This document shows, piece after piece, positions 26,382-35,139 of a DNA stretch of 64,000 bases (positions within the stretch are counted from its first letter, which is position 1; every line of letters starts with the position of its first letter). Made by a program: the position numbers and the translations under genes. This DNA comes from Bacteroidota bacterium (GTDB lineage Bacteria > Bacteroidota > Ignavibacteria > Ignavibacteriales > Ignavibacteriaceae): assembly GCA_021815405.1 (NCBI GenBank), contig JAKAGV010000002.1, forward strand, positions 282,090 through 346,089, given 5' to 3'. The notes beneath the pieces are model-generated. The model ran no database searches and was not told the origin of the DNA. It saw nothing but the letters and a program-made list of their open reading frames with translations.

Positions 26382-27086
26382 TTGCAGGATTTCAAAATTA
26401 TTAGATTGACAAAATACAAGAACATTCAAACAAAAAGATTATTTCTTTTATTATTTAGTGAAGATAGAATTCATTTCGGATTGATTTCTCTGTTGATTGT
26501 TTTCATTTTTTCACTGCCCTTGTTTTGTCAATCCAACTCATCAGAAGAAAAGTTAAAAACTAATCTTGATGTTTTTTACTTACTTGCAGATTCCGCTGCT
26601 ATAGATGCAAATTCCAATATCCCTGTTGGAGATAAAAACATTTATTTGAATTTTAATTCCGGGACTTCTTATTCCTTATTCTCAAATCAATTTATAAAAG
26701 ATTTTTCTAATCTTGGTAAAAGAGTAATTACGACTTCTAAAGATAGTTCCGGTGTACAAATAAATTTTGTGGTTGACCATGCACAAGTAAGTTATGGTAA
26801 ACTTTTCCGTAAAATACTTTTCGGGGATTATTATGCCAGAAGAGAAGTTAGTTTTGGTGGAAACTATTCTATAATGCAGCCAAAAGTAGTTGTAAAAAAT
26901 TTTTCTTTCAGCTTTATTGATACAGTTGACGCAAATAAAATAAAGAATATTGAAGATCCAGCCTTGCCTTTTACACAAGCCTCTTTGCCAACCGAGCCGT
27001 TTTTCTCTAGCATATATGAACCGGTAATAGCTGTTGGCGCAGCGGCATTGACAGTAATTCTTTTCTTTACTGTAAGAAGTAAGTAG
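26382..27086 (+). CDS. Exported protein of unknown function with C-terminal membrane segment
   Basis: A 234-residue protein starting at TTG 26382. A hydrophobic stretch at about 30-46 (HFGLISLLIVFIFSLPLFCQS) looks like a signal peptide preceded by a basic leader, so the true start may lie further in. A beta-rich middle follows (about 60-190), and a C-terminal hydrophobic helix (about 210-230) ends with VRSK. I recognise no family. It lies just before bamD with a short gap and may share its transcript, so a role in envelope assembly is possible but not shown. Confidence 0.55.
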   Translation: MQDFKIIRLTKYKNIQTKRLFLLLFSEDRIHFGLISLLIVFIFSLPLFCQSNSSEEKLKTNLDVFYLLADSAAIDANSNIPVGDKNIYLNFNSGTSYSLFSNQFIKDFSNLGKRVITTSKDSSGVQINFVVDHAQVSYGKLFRKILFGDYYARREVSFGGNYSIMQPKVVVKNFSFSFIDTVDANKIKNIEDPALPFTQASLPTEPFFSSIYEPVIAVGAAALTVILFFTVRSK

Positions 27087-27161
27087 CAATAATTCCCTTT
27101 GAAGCCTACTAGAATTTATTTATAATTGTATTCAAATTTTACAATTAAGTGCTTAAATATT

Positions 27162-27947
27162 ATGAAGTTTCTTTTAGCAAAGCGATCAATTTTGACATAC
27201 CTAGTTTTAGGAGCCGCTATACTTTATTTATGGGGCTGCGCAGCTTCCATTGATACATCTCAACTGCCTCCTAGCCAGAGGTACGAATACGCTGTAAAAT
27301 TGTATAACAATAAAGATTATCAAGAGGCATTGAAAGAATTTCAAGCTATTGTCCTCCAGTATCCGGGAAATGCGATTGTTGATTCTGCACAATACTATCT
27401 TGGCATGACGAGATATCAGCGCGGCGAATATATTCTCGGCGCTTATGAATTCAGCCGATTAATTAAAAACATGCCATCAAGTAATTTAGTCCCAATTTCG
27501 CAATATATGCTTGCGGAATGTTATTACCAGCTTTCTCCAAATTTTGAACTTGATCAAAAATATACCAAGAAAGCAATAAGCGAATTTCAGGCTTTCATAG
27601 ATTTCTTTCCTACTGATCCTAAAGTGCCAGAAGCTGAAAAGAAAATTTCTGAGATGAACGATAAGTTGGCTCATAAAATTTATTATACGGCTTATATCTA
27701 CAATAAAATGGATTATTATAAAGCTGCTTTGATATATTACAATCGTGTTATCGACAATTATCATGAAACGAAGTACGGACCTTTAGCGATGTATGATAAA
27801 ATTAATTTGCTAATTGATCGTAAGAAAAACGATGAAGCGCTTGCTTCAATTTCTAAGTTCCTTGATTTGTATCCGAACGATTCGCATATTAAAAAAATTC
27901 AAAAACTAAAGTCTTCACTTGAAGAGAAACTGTCGGCAGCTAAATAA
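27162..27947 (+). CDS. bamD: BamD-like outer-membrane assembly lipoprotein
   Basis: A 261-residue lipoprotein with TPR repeats, the BamD subunit of the outer-membrane protein assembly machine. The lipobox LWGC places the acylated Cys at 26. The repeats start QRYEYAVKLYNNKDYQEALKEFQAIVLQYPG and continue through DSAQYYLGMTRYQRGEYILGAYEFSRLI to LDLYPNDSH. The frame also opens at 27126, but ATG 27162 gives a normal lipoprotein signal. The stop overlaps the next ATG by one base. Confidence 0.87.
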   Translation: MKFLLAKRSILTYLVLGAAILYLWGCAASIDTSQLPPSQRYEYAVKLYNNKDYQEALKEFQAIVLQYPGNAIVDSAQYYLGMTRYQRGEYILGAYEFSRLIKNMPSSNLVPISQYMLAECYYQLSPNFELDQKYTKKAISEFQAFIDFFPTDPKVPEAEKKISEMNDKLAHKIYYTAYIYNKMDYYKAALIYYNRVIDNYHETKYGPLAMYDKINLLIDRKKNDEALASISKFLDLYPNDSHIKKIQKLKSSLEEKLSAAK

Positions 27948-28417
27948 TGGAGAAGGCTAAGAAGGTTAGCGAATCAATAATGACAATGACCGAGCTTGTT
28001 CTTCCCAATAACACCAACCAATTAGGGAAGCTGCTTGGAGGGCAATTGATGCTTTGGATAGATGTTTGTGCTGCTTTATGCGCCCAAAAACATAACAACA
28101 GGATTTGCGTTACTGCCTCAGTAGACAAAGTCGATTTCCACCACTCAATAAATCTTGGCGATGCCGTTACTCTTGTTGCCTCGGTTAACAGAGTATTCAA
28201 TACTTCTATGGAAATAGGTGTAAAAGTTTTTGCCGAATCTTTTAGGGAAGGCACAAAGATACATACTAACACGGCATATTTAACTTTCGTCTGCTTAAAC
28301 AATTTGGGCAAGCCGGAAAAGGCTACAGAAGCAATTCCAGAAACAGAAGATGAAAAAAGAAGATATGATGAAGCTATGCAGCGGCGAGAAGGCAGGCTTC
28401 AAAACAGAAATCAATAA
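27947..28417 (+). CDS. Acyl-CoA thioesterase (YciA-type hotdog fold)
   Basis: A 156-residue single-hotdog thioesterase that hydrolyses acyl-CoA. MTMTELVLPNNTNQLGKLLGGQLMLWIDVCAALCAQKH matches the family, with the catalytic Asp in MLWIDV, and VDKVDFHHSINLGDAVTLVASVNRVFNTSMEIGVKV follows. It is coupled by a one-base overlap to bamD upstream. The next gene starts 68 bases before its end, in another frame, so the operon is very tight. Confidence 0.88.
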   Translation: MEKAKKVSESIMTMTELVLPNNTNQLGKLLGGQLMLWIDVCAALCAQKHNNRICVTASVDKVDFHHSINLGDAVTLVASVNRVFNTSMEIGVKVFAESFREGTKIHTNTAYLTFVCLNNLGKPEKATEAIPETEDEKRRYDEAMQRREGRLQNRNQ

Positions 28418-30533
28418 AATTAATATTTTATTGATCGTCCTTCTCTTATCATGCGAGGCAATTCCTCAAGATAATATTTTTACCGAACCGGTTCCGATAA
28501 ACGGATTCTGCCAATTTAAAAGCTTTAAGGCGCCTTCCGGCTTCAATTCCCTTTTCTCTCTAAATTTCAATAATGATTCATACACCGATTTGGTCTTATT
28601 CAGTACCGCGCAAAAGAAAGTAGCTTCGCTAGCCGCAGTAGCTAACGGAAACTTTAATAAACCAAGAACTCAGTTTGTCCCTTATCAAATATCGAAAATC
28701 CAACCTTTATTCGAATTAAATAAAACACTTAAAAGTTACGCCTTTATAAGCAGACCGGCTATGCGGGCAGGGATTTATTCGTTTACTTCTTCAGGCAGTG
28801 CTTATATTTCAAGATCTTTAAAATTCGATTCGTACCCTGGTAACTTAAGTACTGCAGATGTCGACAAGAATGGAAGAGACGACTTGCTTATATCCGGAAG
28901 TTCGTTCAATGGGCTATCTATTATTTTTAATAACGGTACTTCTCTAAAAAAAAAGAAGATTGTTGAAAACAAAAATTTTTCCAATGCTGTTTTTGCAGAT
29001 TTAAACAACGACGGGTATCCCGATATCGCAGCATTTAATATTCTTGATTACTCTCTCGACTTTTATTATAACAACAGCAGAGGTATCTTTAGACAAGTGC
29101 GTTCTATCAGGCTCAACTCCCCGATTCATAACCTTCGTGCTGTTGATATGAATCTTGATAACTACATCGACCTGCTTTACACTAAAGGAAAATCAATCAA
29201 TATAATTTATGGCGATTTTGCCTCTTCTTATTCGCAATCGACGGCTATCAAAACTAAATATTATCCGGACCAGGTTATAACCGGTGACTTTAACAGAGAC
29301 GGTAAAATTGATATCGCTTATATTAACCGTGAAGAAGGTATCATCTCTATAATTTTTGCAAAAACGAATAACACCTTCTACCCGGAAGTCATTTACCACA
29401 AGAAAAATGGAATTGAAAACTTAATTCCATTCTACAGTAAATTTATAAACGGAATTGCTCTTGTTGATACAAGCGGATTCGTTTACACAATAACAAATTT
29501 GCCGTCATTTGCGGTAAATGTAAATTTATCTTTAGGCGCATCACCAACTGCAATTGCTTCGTTCGACGACGGTAATAATGGAATAAATGATATTAGTTTT
29601 ATTGACAGCTCCACTTCTACTTTGAATTTGTTAGTTCGTAACAATTCTGGTATTCCGGCTCTGTTATACTCTTATCCACTTGCTGAAAATCATTCGCAGA
29701 TTGTTGTAGATAATCAGTTCCCGAAATCTAAAACATTTTTCTGTTTCTCTCCCGGCAAAAGGCTGATAGAAATTATTAAAGCTGATTTTAATAATAATTC
29801 AGCCGGCGAAATCTCAATTTATTCGCCTGGAGATATTAATGATTTAAAAATCAAAAATACCAGCAGCGGATTCGATAACATTTATATTTCGTACACAAAG
29901 AATTCTAATGCAGGCTTCTGTCAAATGGAATACCATAACTTTAAGTATTCCATATCAAATAATTCTAATCTTGCGTCCGATGTTTTTTGTTCTAATGTTA
30001 CTCTGCTAAATTCACCGGGAATATTATACTGGCAAAAGACAATCAACGGCGCAGAGCTGAATATGATTACTCTCGCTCAAGGCTCTATCAACCGGAATAG
30101 ATTATATAATTTAAAATCCGACAACATTAATTCTATTTTTTCATTCACCGGAGATTTATTAAACATTGATAGAGATATTACATTAAGCTTTATAAGCGAG
30201 AAGGATAAAGTAGTCTCCATCGCTTCCGATTACAAGTCTACATTTTTAATAAAGAGCATTTACTTCCCTTCATCATCAACAATAGATAGTCCAATCAAAT
30301 TTTATTTTGGCAGTTTAAGACCAAACGGTTTAAAAAAGTTGTATGTTTACTTACCTGGTGAAGAATCTGTGTATAGAGTAGATTTAGTATTCCGCGGGAG
30401 AGACATTGTAATGTCTAAAATAATTAAATCTGAAGACGTGCGGAGCTTTTTTATGAATAAAATGAGTTATAGAAGCTTTAACATGGTTTACACAAATAAA
30501 TTGACTAATTGTATTTCTGTTAGAAGATTATGA
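28350..30533 (+). CDS. Exported FG-GAP/VCBS repeat protein
   Basis: A 727-residue exported beta-propeller-like protein. FG-GAP/VCBS type calcium loops are visible: DVDKNGRDDLLI, DLNNDGYPDIAAFN, DMNLDNYIDLLY and DFNRDGKIDIAYIN. The hydrophobic stretch INILLIVLLLSC ends in a possible lipobox, so it may be a lipoprotein; the start is uncertain between 28350, 28365 and 28368. It begins inside the thioesterase gene, and its stop overlaps the metalloprotease start (ATGA). Function is not evident. Surface display is likely from context. Confidence 0.75.
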   Translation: MKKEDMMKLCSGEKAGFKTEINKINILLIVLLLSCEAIPQDNIFTEPVPINGFCQFKSFKAPSGFNSLFSLNFNNDSYTDLVLFSTAQKKVASLAAVANGNFNKPRTQFVPYQISKIQPLFELNKTLKSYAFISRPAMRAGIYSFTSSGSAYISRSLKFDSYPGNLSTADVDKNGRDDLLISGSSFNGLSIIFNNGTSLKKKKIVENKNFSNAVFADLNNDGYPDIAAFNILDYSLDFYYNNSRGIFRQVRSIRLNSPIHNLRAVDMNLDNYIDLLYTKGKSINIIYGDFASSYSQSTAIKTKYYPDQVITGDFNRDGKIDIAYINREEGIISIIFAKTNNTFYPEVIYHKKNGIENLIPFYSKFINGIALVDTSGFVYTITNLPSFAVNVNLSLGASPTAIASFDDGNNGINDISFIDSSTSTLNLLVRNNSGIPALLYSYPLAENHSQIVVDNQFPKSKTFFCFSPGKRLIEIIKADFNNNSAGEISIYSPGDINDLKIKNTSSGFDNIYISYTKNSNAGFCQMEYHNFKYSISNNSNLASDVFCSNVTLLNSPGILYWQKTINGAELNMITLAQGSINRNRLYNLKSDNINSIFSFTGDLLNIDRDITLSFISEKDKVVSIASDYKSTFLIKSIYFPSSSTIDSPIKFYFGSLRPNGLKKLYVYLPGEESVYRVDLVFRGRDIVMSKIIKSEDVRSFFMNKMSYRSFNMVYTNKLTNCISVRRL

Positions 30534-32191
30534 TAAGGAAAATAATTTTTATTATCTCAGTTCTCTCAGCCATTCTAATTCAAATAAAGGCTCAGGAATT
30601 AAATCGCGATCAGCTCGATTCTCTTTATAATTTGTTTATACAAATAAGAACACAATCTCATAAAGGTATACAAACTGTCGATACTACTCATATTAAATGC
30701 GCATTCGGCATAGTAAGTGAAATTAAGTTTAATATCGGCAGGTTTAAGGCACAGCAGCAAGCTATGTTAAAACCTCTGCTGGATAGACCTGTAACCGATA
30801 CAAGCTTTGTAACTCCTAATGGCTTTTTTAGAGTTCACTATGACCTTACAGGTTCCGACGTACCTACTTATAATTTAGACTCATTGGCAATTGCTTTGGA
30901 CTCAGCATATAACTTTGAAGTAAATTATCTTGGTTATCCTCCTCCTCCGTCAGATAATGGCGCCGGCGGTGATAATAGATATGATATTTACATTCAGAAC
31001 TTGGGGAACACTTACGGCTATACAGAGCCTGAAAATGAAATTTCGCCTGGCAGTGGTCGATATACATCCTACTTAGTAATCAATTACGATTTTTCCGGAT
31101 TTTATACGCAAGGAATAAATGCCGCAAGAGTTACTGTTGCTCATGAATTCCATCATGCAATACAAATTGGCGATTACATCTACCGCTATGATCTGGATGA
31201 ATTTTTCTACGAGCTTACTTCTACCGCGATGGAGCATTTTGTTTATCCTTCGATCCATGATTATTATCAATACCTGCCAAGTTATTTTCAAAATACACAA
31301 TACAGCCTTGGGAAAAATGGCGGTTTGCAGGAATATGCTCTTGCCATCTGGGATATTTTCTTACAGGAAAATTTTGGTTACAATATAATAAAGAAGCAGT
31401 GGGAACTAATGCCTAAGGAAAGAGCTCTTCAAGCTATCTCAGACAGCTTTTCAGACCATGATACCTCTTTTAGTGAAGCATTTAATGAATTCGGCTTATG
31501 GACATTTTACTCAAACTATCGAAGTAAATATTATACTGAAAAACATTTTGAAAATGCCGCTGATTATCCTGTGCTTCAACCACTAATTTCACTTAATTTG
31601 AATTCCTCCGAGACACCGGTGCAAACCAGTACTTCGCCAATAACAAACAATTTTATTCAGTTTGTTAATCCTCAGAATCAAGATACCTTGGTTGCTTTAG
31701 TTTCCAATAATGATATAAATGCTTGTATTGCAAATACCGATACATCTCTTCCACTTCAGTATAACCTCTACACTTTTGCAGCAGCGGGTACGGATAAATT
31801 ATCTAATAATTATTTTTACAAGTTCAGTGTTAATAAACCTTCATTTTGGATTAGTGCAGCAATATTAAATAATATAATCCTCCAATCGGGGCAATATGTT
31901 GTCCGAAATAATGATTTTGCTTTCCCAACTCCATTTTACTACAAGAATAATTCATTCATCTACATCCCTGTTTCATCTGACCAGTTCGGCAATGCGGATT
32001 TAAGTATATATTCTTCTTCTATGAAGCTGGTTTATTCGGCTAATATTGCAGTCAGTTATATTTATGGTCAGAATGTGATTAGATGGAATGCACTAGATAA
32101 AAATAATAATAAGCTTGCATCCGGGGTTTACATTTATGTTACTAAATCCGGTGATAATGTTACGAAAGGAAAATTGGTAATTTTTCAATGA
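30530..32191 (+). CDS. Secreted metalloprotease (MXAN_6640-like) with type IX sorting domain
   Basis: A 553-residue secreted protein with a signal peptide (about 1-21). The zinc-protease motif HEFHH is at residues 205-209 and is followed by a long helical region with DEFFYELTSTAMEHFVY, the arrangement of MXAN_6640-type putative metalloproteases. The last 75 residues, with GQNVIRWNALDKNNNKLASG and VYIYVTKSG, form a FlgD-like type IX sorting domain, so the protein should cross the outer membrane. Substrate is unknown. It is coupled to both neighbours by ATGA overlaps. Confidence 0.82.
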   Translation: MIRKIIFIISVLSAILIQIKAQELNRDQLDSLYNLFIQIRTQSHKGIQTVDTTHIKCAFGIVSEIKFNIGRFKAQQQAMLKPLLDRPVTDTSFVTPNGFFRVHYDLTGSDVPTYNLDSLAIALDSAYNFEVNYLGYPPPPSDNGAGGDNRYDIYIQNLGNTYGYTEPENEISPGSGRYTSYLVINYDFSGFYTQGINAARVTVAHEFHHAIQIGDYIYRYDLDEFFYELTSTAMEHFVYPSIHDYYQYLPSYFQNTQYSLGKNGGLQEYALAIWDIFLQENFGYNIIKKQWELMPKERALQAISDSFSDHDTSFSEAFNEFGLWTFYSNYRSKYYTEKHFENAADYPVLQPLISLNLNSSETPVQTSTSPITNNFIQFVNPQNQDTLVALVSNNDINACIANTDTSLPLQYNLYTFAAAGTDKLSNNYFYKFSVNKPSFWISAAILNNIILQSGQYVVRNNDFAFPTPFYYKNNSFIYIPVSSDQFGNADLSIYSSSMKLVYSANIAVSYIYGQNVIRWNALDKNNNKLASGVYIYVTKSGDNVTKGKLVIFQ

Positions 32192-32823
32192 GCGATTACT
32201 CTCTTCAAGCAATAAATCTTTCAAAGAATTTCGGAAGAAGATTAATTTTCAAAGATATTAATTTCAGAATCGATTGCTGCGGAATTATGGGCATTTCCGG
32301 TGCAAACGGTGCTGGAAAATCTACACTGGTAAAAATTCTTGCAGGAATATCTTCTCCTTCAAGCGGAAAGATTATCCATAAAATTGAAGACAAGGAAATT
32401 ATATCTGAAAACCTGCACAACCACATTGGCTTTGTATCTCCATACCTGGTTTTGTATGAAGAGTTTTCTACTTGGGAAAATCTAAACTATTTCGCAGAGA
32501 TAAGAGCTGTAAAGTTCAATAAAGAAAAAATAGAATATCTGCTTAATCAACTTCTTCTTTTCGATAGAAAAAACGATTTGGTTAAAACATATTCTTCTGG
32601 GATGAAGCAGCGTCTTAAATTCATCTTTGCATTAATGCATTCCCCGGAATTAATTATTCTTGATGAACCAACCTCCAATCTTGATCAGGAGGGAAAAGAT
32701 TCAGTCTACAAAATTATCAAGGAAGAAAGCAAATCAGCAATTGTTATTATTGCCTCGAATGAACAATCGGATCTTTCGTTCTGTTCAACCGAAATTAAAC
32801 TTGAAGACTTTAAAAATAAATAG
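32188..32823 (+). CDS. ccmA: ABC transporter ATPase, CcmA-like heme/cytochrome c biogenesis
   Basis: A 211-residue ABC ATPase. Walker A reads GANGAGKST (about 38-46), the signature is YSSGMKQRLKF rather than LSGGQ, and Walker B is LIILDEPTSNLD. Size and the ccmB-ccmF genes that follow make CcmA, which with CcmB frees holo-CcmE, the best reading. Its start overlaps the metalloprotease stop (ATGA). A 600-base gap holding a 21-bp array and a MITE separates it from ccmB, so the ccm operon is physically split. Confidence 0.8.
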   Translation: MSDYSLQAINLSKNFGRRLIFKDINFRIDCCGIMGISGANGAGKSTLVKILAGISSPSSGKIIHKIEDKEIISENLHNHIGFVSPYLVLYEEFSTWENLNYFAEIRAVKFNKEKIEYLLNQLLLFDRKNDLVKTYSSGMKQRLKFIFALMHSPELIILDEPTSNLDQEGKDSVYKIIKEESKSAIVIIASNEQSDLSFCSTEIKLEDFKNK

Positions 32824-32827
32824 TAAT

Positions 32828-33050
32828 AGGTTTTAACCATTATGTATTACGTTTGAACCTAATTCAATTACGTTATAACCTAAATGAATTAGGTTTAAAC
32901 CTCTATAAATTAGGTTTCAGGGGATATCAATTAGGTTTAAACCGAATTCAATTACGTTTAAACCTAATTCAATTGGGTTTCAACCTATATGCATTAGGTT
33001 TTCAGGGATATCAATTAGGTTTAAACCGAATGCAATTAGGTTTTGTAAGT
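32828..33050. repeat. 21-bp tandem array 2 (about 11 palindromic units)
   Basis: Units start at 32828, 32849, 32870, 32891, 32912, 32933, 32954, 32975, 32996, 33017 and 33038, an exact 21-base period. Each carries the dyad AATTAGGTTTAAACCTAATT in whole or part. Alternate units replace TAAACC by TCAGGGGAT, so a longer-order repeat of four units is also visible. It starts five bases after the ccmA stop and abuts a MITE. Confidence 0.88.
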
Positions 33051-33055
33051 TATTA

Positions 33056-33179
33056 ACTGAAGTTACGCAATTGTCATGCTGAACTTGTTTCAGCATCTAA
33101 AAACAGCTTAAAAATAAAGATTCCGAAACAAGTTCGGAATGACAAATGGATCATTTTATTCATTTTGCGTAACTTCAGT
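33056..33179 (+). mobile_element. 124-bp MITE-like element, copy 1
   Basis: Perfect terminal inverted repeats ACTGAAGTTACGCAA / TTGCGTAACTTCAGT bound 124 bases that contain two hairpins, ATGCTGAA...TTCAGCAT and ATTCCGAA...TTCGGAAT. The element is flanked by the 5-base duplication TATTA (33051-33055 and 33180-33184). A second copy at 63046-63169 is its reverse complement with one difference. No coding capacity. Confidence 0.88.
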
Positions 33180-33184
33180 TATTA

Positions 33185-33434
33185 ATAGTTTTTTTTGTAA
33201 TTGACTATTTCCCATTCCTAATTTTTTATGCATTAAAATATGCAATTCTAATGACAGACGGCATACTTATTGCTATTTTATAGAGTTGTAAGTGTTAGTT
33301 TATGGTTTTTTGACCTATTAGTCATCTTTTTATTTTACAATTCCTTAATTTAAGAGTTGTATTTATTCCTAATATGATAAAATTGATTATTTTAGTTATA
33401 ATTAAAAATATAATTTCCTATTTTTGAGAACCTG
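33185..33434. other. AT-rich gap before ccmB, no gene seen
   Basis: About 250 very AT-rich bases between the MITE and ccmB. It presumably carries the promoter that now drives ccmB onward, since the array and MITE separate these genes from ccmA. I see no RNA gene or clear operator. Confidence 0.4.
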
Positions 33435-34100
33435 ATGGTAGGAAAAACTTACGCCTTATACCGAAAAGATTATCATTCCGAGTTGCGAACACGCTATGCG
33501 GTTAATTCGCTTGCTATGTTTATCATTGTGGCAATCAGCGTAATTCTTTTTTCCATCGGTAATGAACAGATTACTCAAAGTTTAACAAGCGGATTATTCT
33601 GGGTGGTAATTTTCTTTTCGGCTATGTCTGGGCTAGCAAGAGCCTTTGTATCTGAAGAAGAAAGAGGCACTAGCCTGCTGCTTCATTTAATAGCAGCACC
33701 ATCAACCATTTTTTCCGGCAAGCTGCTCTTCAACTTGATATTAGTTTTTTGCATGAATATAATCATTGCAGTTTTGTACACAGCTTTATTTGACGCTTTC
33801 ATCATTCGCAACTTTGCATTGTTTGCAGTGTCTTTTATACTTGGCAATATTGGATTAGCGGTTGCTTCAACAATAATTGCCGCAATAATTTCCAAAGCCG
33901 GAGCTAAAGGAACTCTTTATCCGGTACTGTCGTTTCCGATTCTATTGCCTTTAATTTTAACATCTGTTCAATTAACTTTGTATTCTAATCAAGGTTCAAG
34001 TTTTGCGGATGCAAAGTTCGAGCTCGCCATTGTCTTGTGTTACGATGTCATTATGCTCACAGGTTCATTCATGTTATTCGATTTTGTATGGAAAGATTGA
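33435..34100 (+). CDS. ccmB: Heme exporter subunit CcmB
   Basis: A 221-residue inner-membrane permease with six expected helices. The N-terminal block YALYRKDYHSELRTRYAVNSLAMFI and LARAFVSEEERGTSLLLHLIAAP are typical CcmB sequences. CcmAB use ATP to release heme-loaded CcmE from CcmC. The start ATG 33435 follows a weak GAGAACC. ccmC starts 133 bases downstream. Confidence 0.92.
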   Translation: MVGKTYALYRKDYHSELRTRYAVNSLAMFIIVAISVILFSIGNEQITQSLTSGLFWVVIFFSAMSGLARAFVSEEERGTSLLLHLIAAPSTIFSGKLLFNLILVFCMNIIIAVLYTALFDAFIIRNFALFAVSFILGNIGLAVASTIIAAIISKAGAKGTLYPVLSFPILLPLILTSVQLTLYSNQGSSFADAKFELAIVLCYDVIMLTGSFMLFDFVWKD

Positions 34101-34233
34101 TTATTTTTTGAGATGAAAGAAATAGTTTTTTACATATACTTGAGGTACTAAATACTCGATTACAGTTTTATGAGTAATAAACCGTTGCCCGTAATAATAA
34201 TTAAAATTTTTGATATGGATTAAGGAACTGTTT

Positions 34234-34956
34234 ATGGTTTGGAAAATAACTTTATTTATAATATTAGCTTTTGTTTCAATTGCAGGAATTGCATTCCCAA
34301 TTGTTCCGGTACCTCATACTTGGTATGAATTTCCATTGATTCCGGGATTAAAGGAAAATGCTAAAATTATTTTCTTTCACGTACCAACAGCATGGCTTTC
34401 GGTAGTTGCATTTTTAATGTCGACTATCTACAGTATTCAATATTTAAGAAAGAAAAATCTTGACGATGATGCCAAATCTTATGCGGCTTCACAGCTCGGC
34501 ATAATTTTCTGCATACTTGCAACTGTTACAGGCGCAGTTTGGGCAAAATTTGCCTGGGGTTCTTTCTGGAGTTGGGACCCGCGCCAAACAAGTATATTTG
34601 CTTTGCTTTTAATTTACGGTGCTTGGTTCGCTCTAAGGTCTTCTATTGAATCTGAAGAAAAACGGGCTACACTATCAGCAGTATATTCAATTATTGCTTT
34701 TCTTACAGTCCCCTTTTTCGTATTCATAATGCCAAGAATAATGCTCGGTTTACATCCCGGTGCGGAAGAAGTTGTAAACGGTAAGGTTGTAGCAAGTTCA
34801 AGCCCGGTTATTAATTTCAAAATGAATGGTAACATGTTATTAGTGTTTTTTCTGTCCTTAATCGGTTTTACAATTCTTTATTTCTGGATGTGGAGTATTG
34901 GGTACAGATCAATTTTACTTAAAGAAAAAATAAATAAACAATCTATCACTTATTAA
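34234..34956 (+). CDS. ccmC: Heme-handling protein CcmC
   Basis: A 240-residue inner-membrane protein that loads heme on CcmE. Six helices are expected; the WWD heme-binding domain is WGSFWSWDPRQTS, flanked by external histidines in FFHVPTAWLS and LGLHPGAEE. The frame opens at TTG 34210, but AAGGA seven bases before ATG 34234 marks that start. It is followed 24 bases later by ccmD, then ccmE. Confidence 0.93.
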   Translation: MVWKITLFIILAFVSIAGIAFPIVPVPHTWYEFPLIPGLKENAKIIFFHVPTAWLSVVAFLMSTIYSIQYLRKKNLDDDAKSYAASQLGIIFCILATVTGAVWAKFAWGSFWSWDPRQTSIFALLLIYGAWFALRSSIESEEKRATLSAVYSIIAFLTVPFFVFIMPRIMLGLHPGAEEVVNGKVVASSSPVINFKMNGNMLLVFFLSLIGFTILYFWMWSIGYRSILLKEKINKQSITY

Positions 34957-34980
34957 TGGCGCTGCCATGAGGGAGAAATT

Positions 34981-35139
34981 TTGCAAGGATTATTTGACTT
35001 CTTAAACAAAAATGCAATATACATAGTAATGATTATCGTTCTTATCGTTTGGACAGGAATTTTTCTTTACTTGTTCAACCTGGATAAGAGGATTAAAAGC
35101 GTTGAAAAAGAAATGAACGGAGATAAAAATGAAAAATAA
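34981..35139 (+). CDS. ccmD: CcmD-like small membrane protein
   Basis: A 52-residue gene that is easily missed. It starts with TTG at 34981 behind a strong GGGAG five bases upstream. The product has one membrane helix (NAIYIVMIIVLIVWTGIFLY) followed by a charged tail NLDKRIKSVEKEMNGDKN, the layout of CcmD, which helps release CcmE from CcmABC. Its last 11 bases overlap the ccmE start. Position between ccmC and ccmE supports the call. Confidence 0.85.
   Translation: MQGLFDFLNKNAIYIVMIIVLIVWTGIFLYLFNLDKRIKSVEKEMNGDKNEK

Noticed and set aside
32853..33056. A 67-codon open frame with a seven-residue periodic product
   Set aside because: It is a by-product of array 2: 21 bases equal seven codons, so one frame stays open. 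There is no ribosome site and the other two arrays contain stops in all frames.
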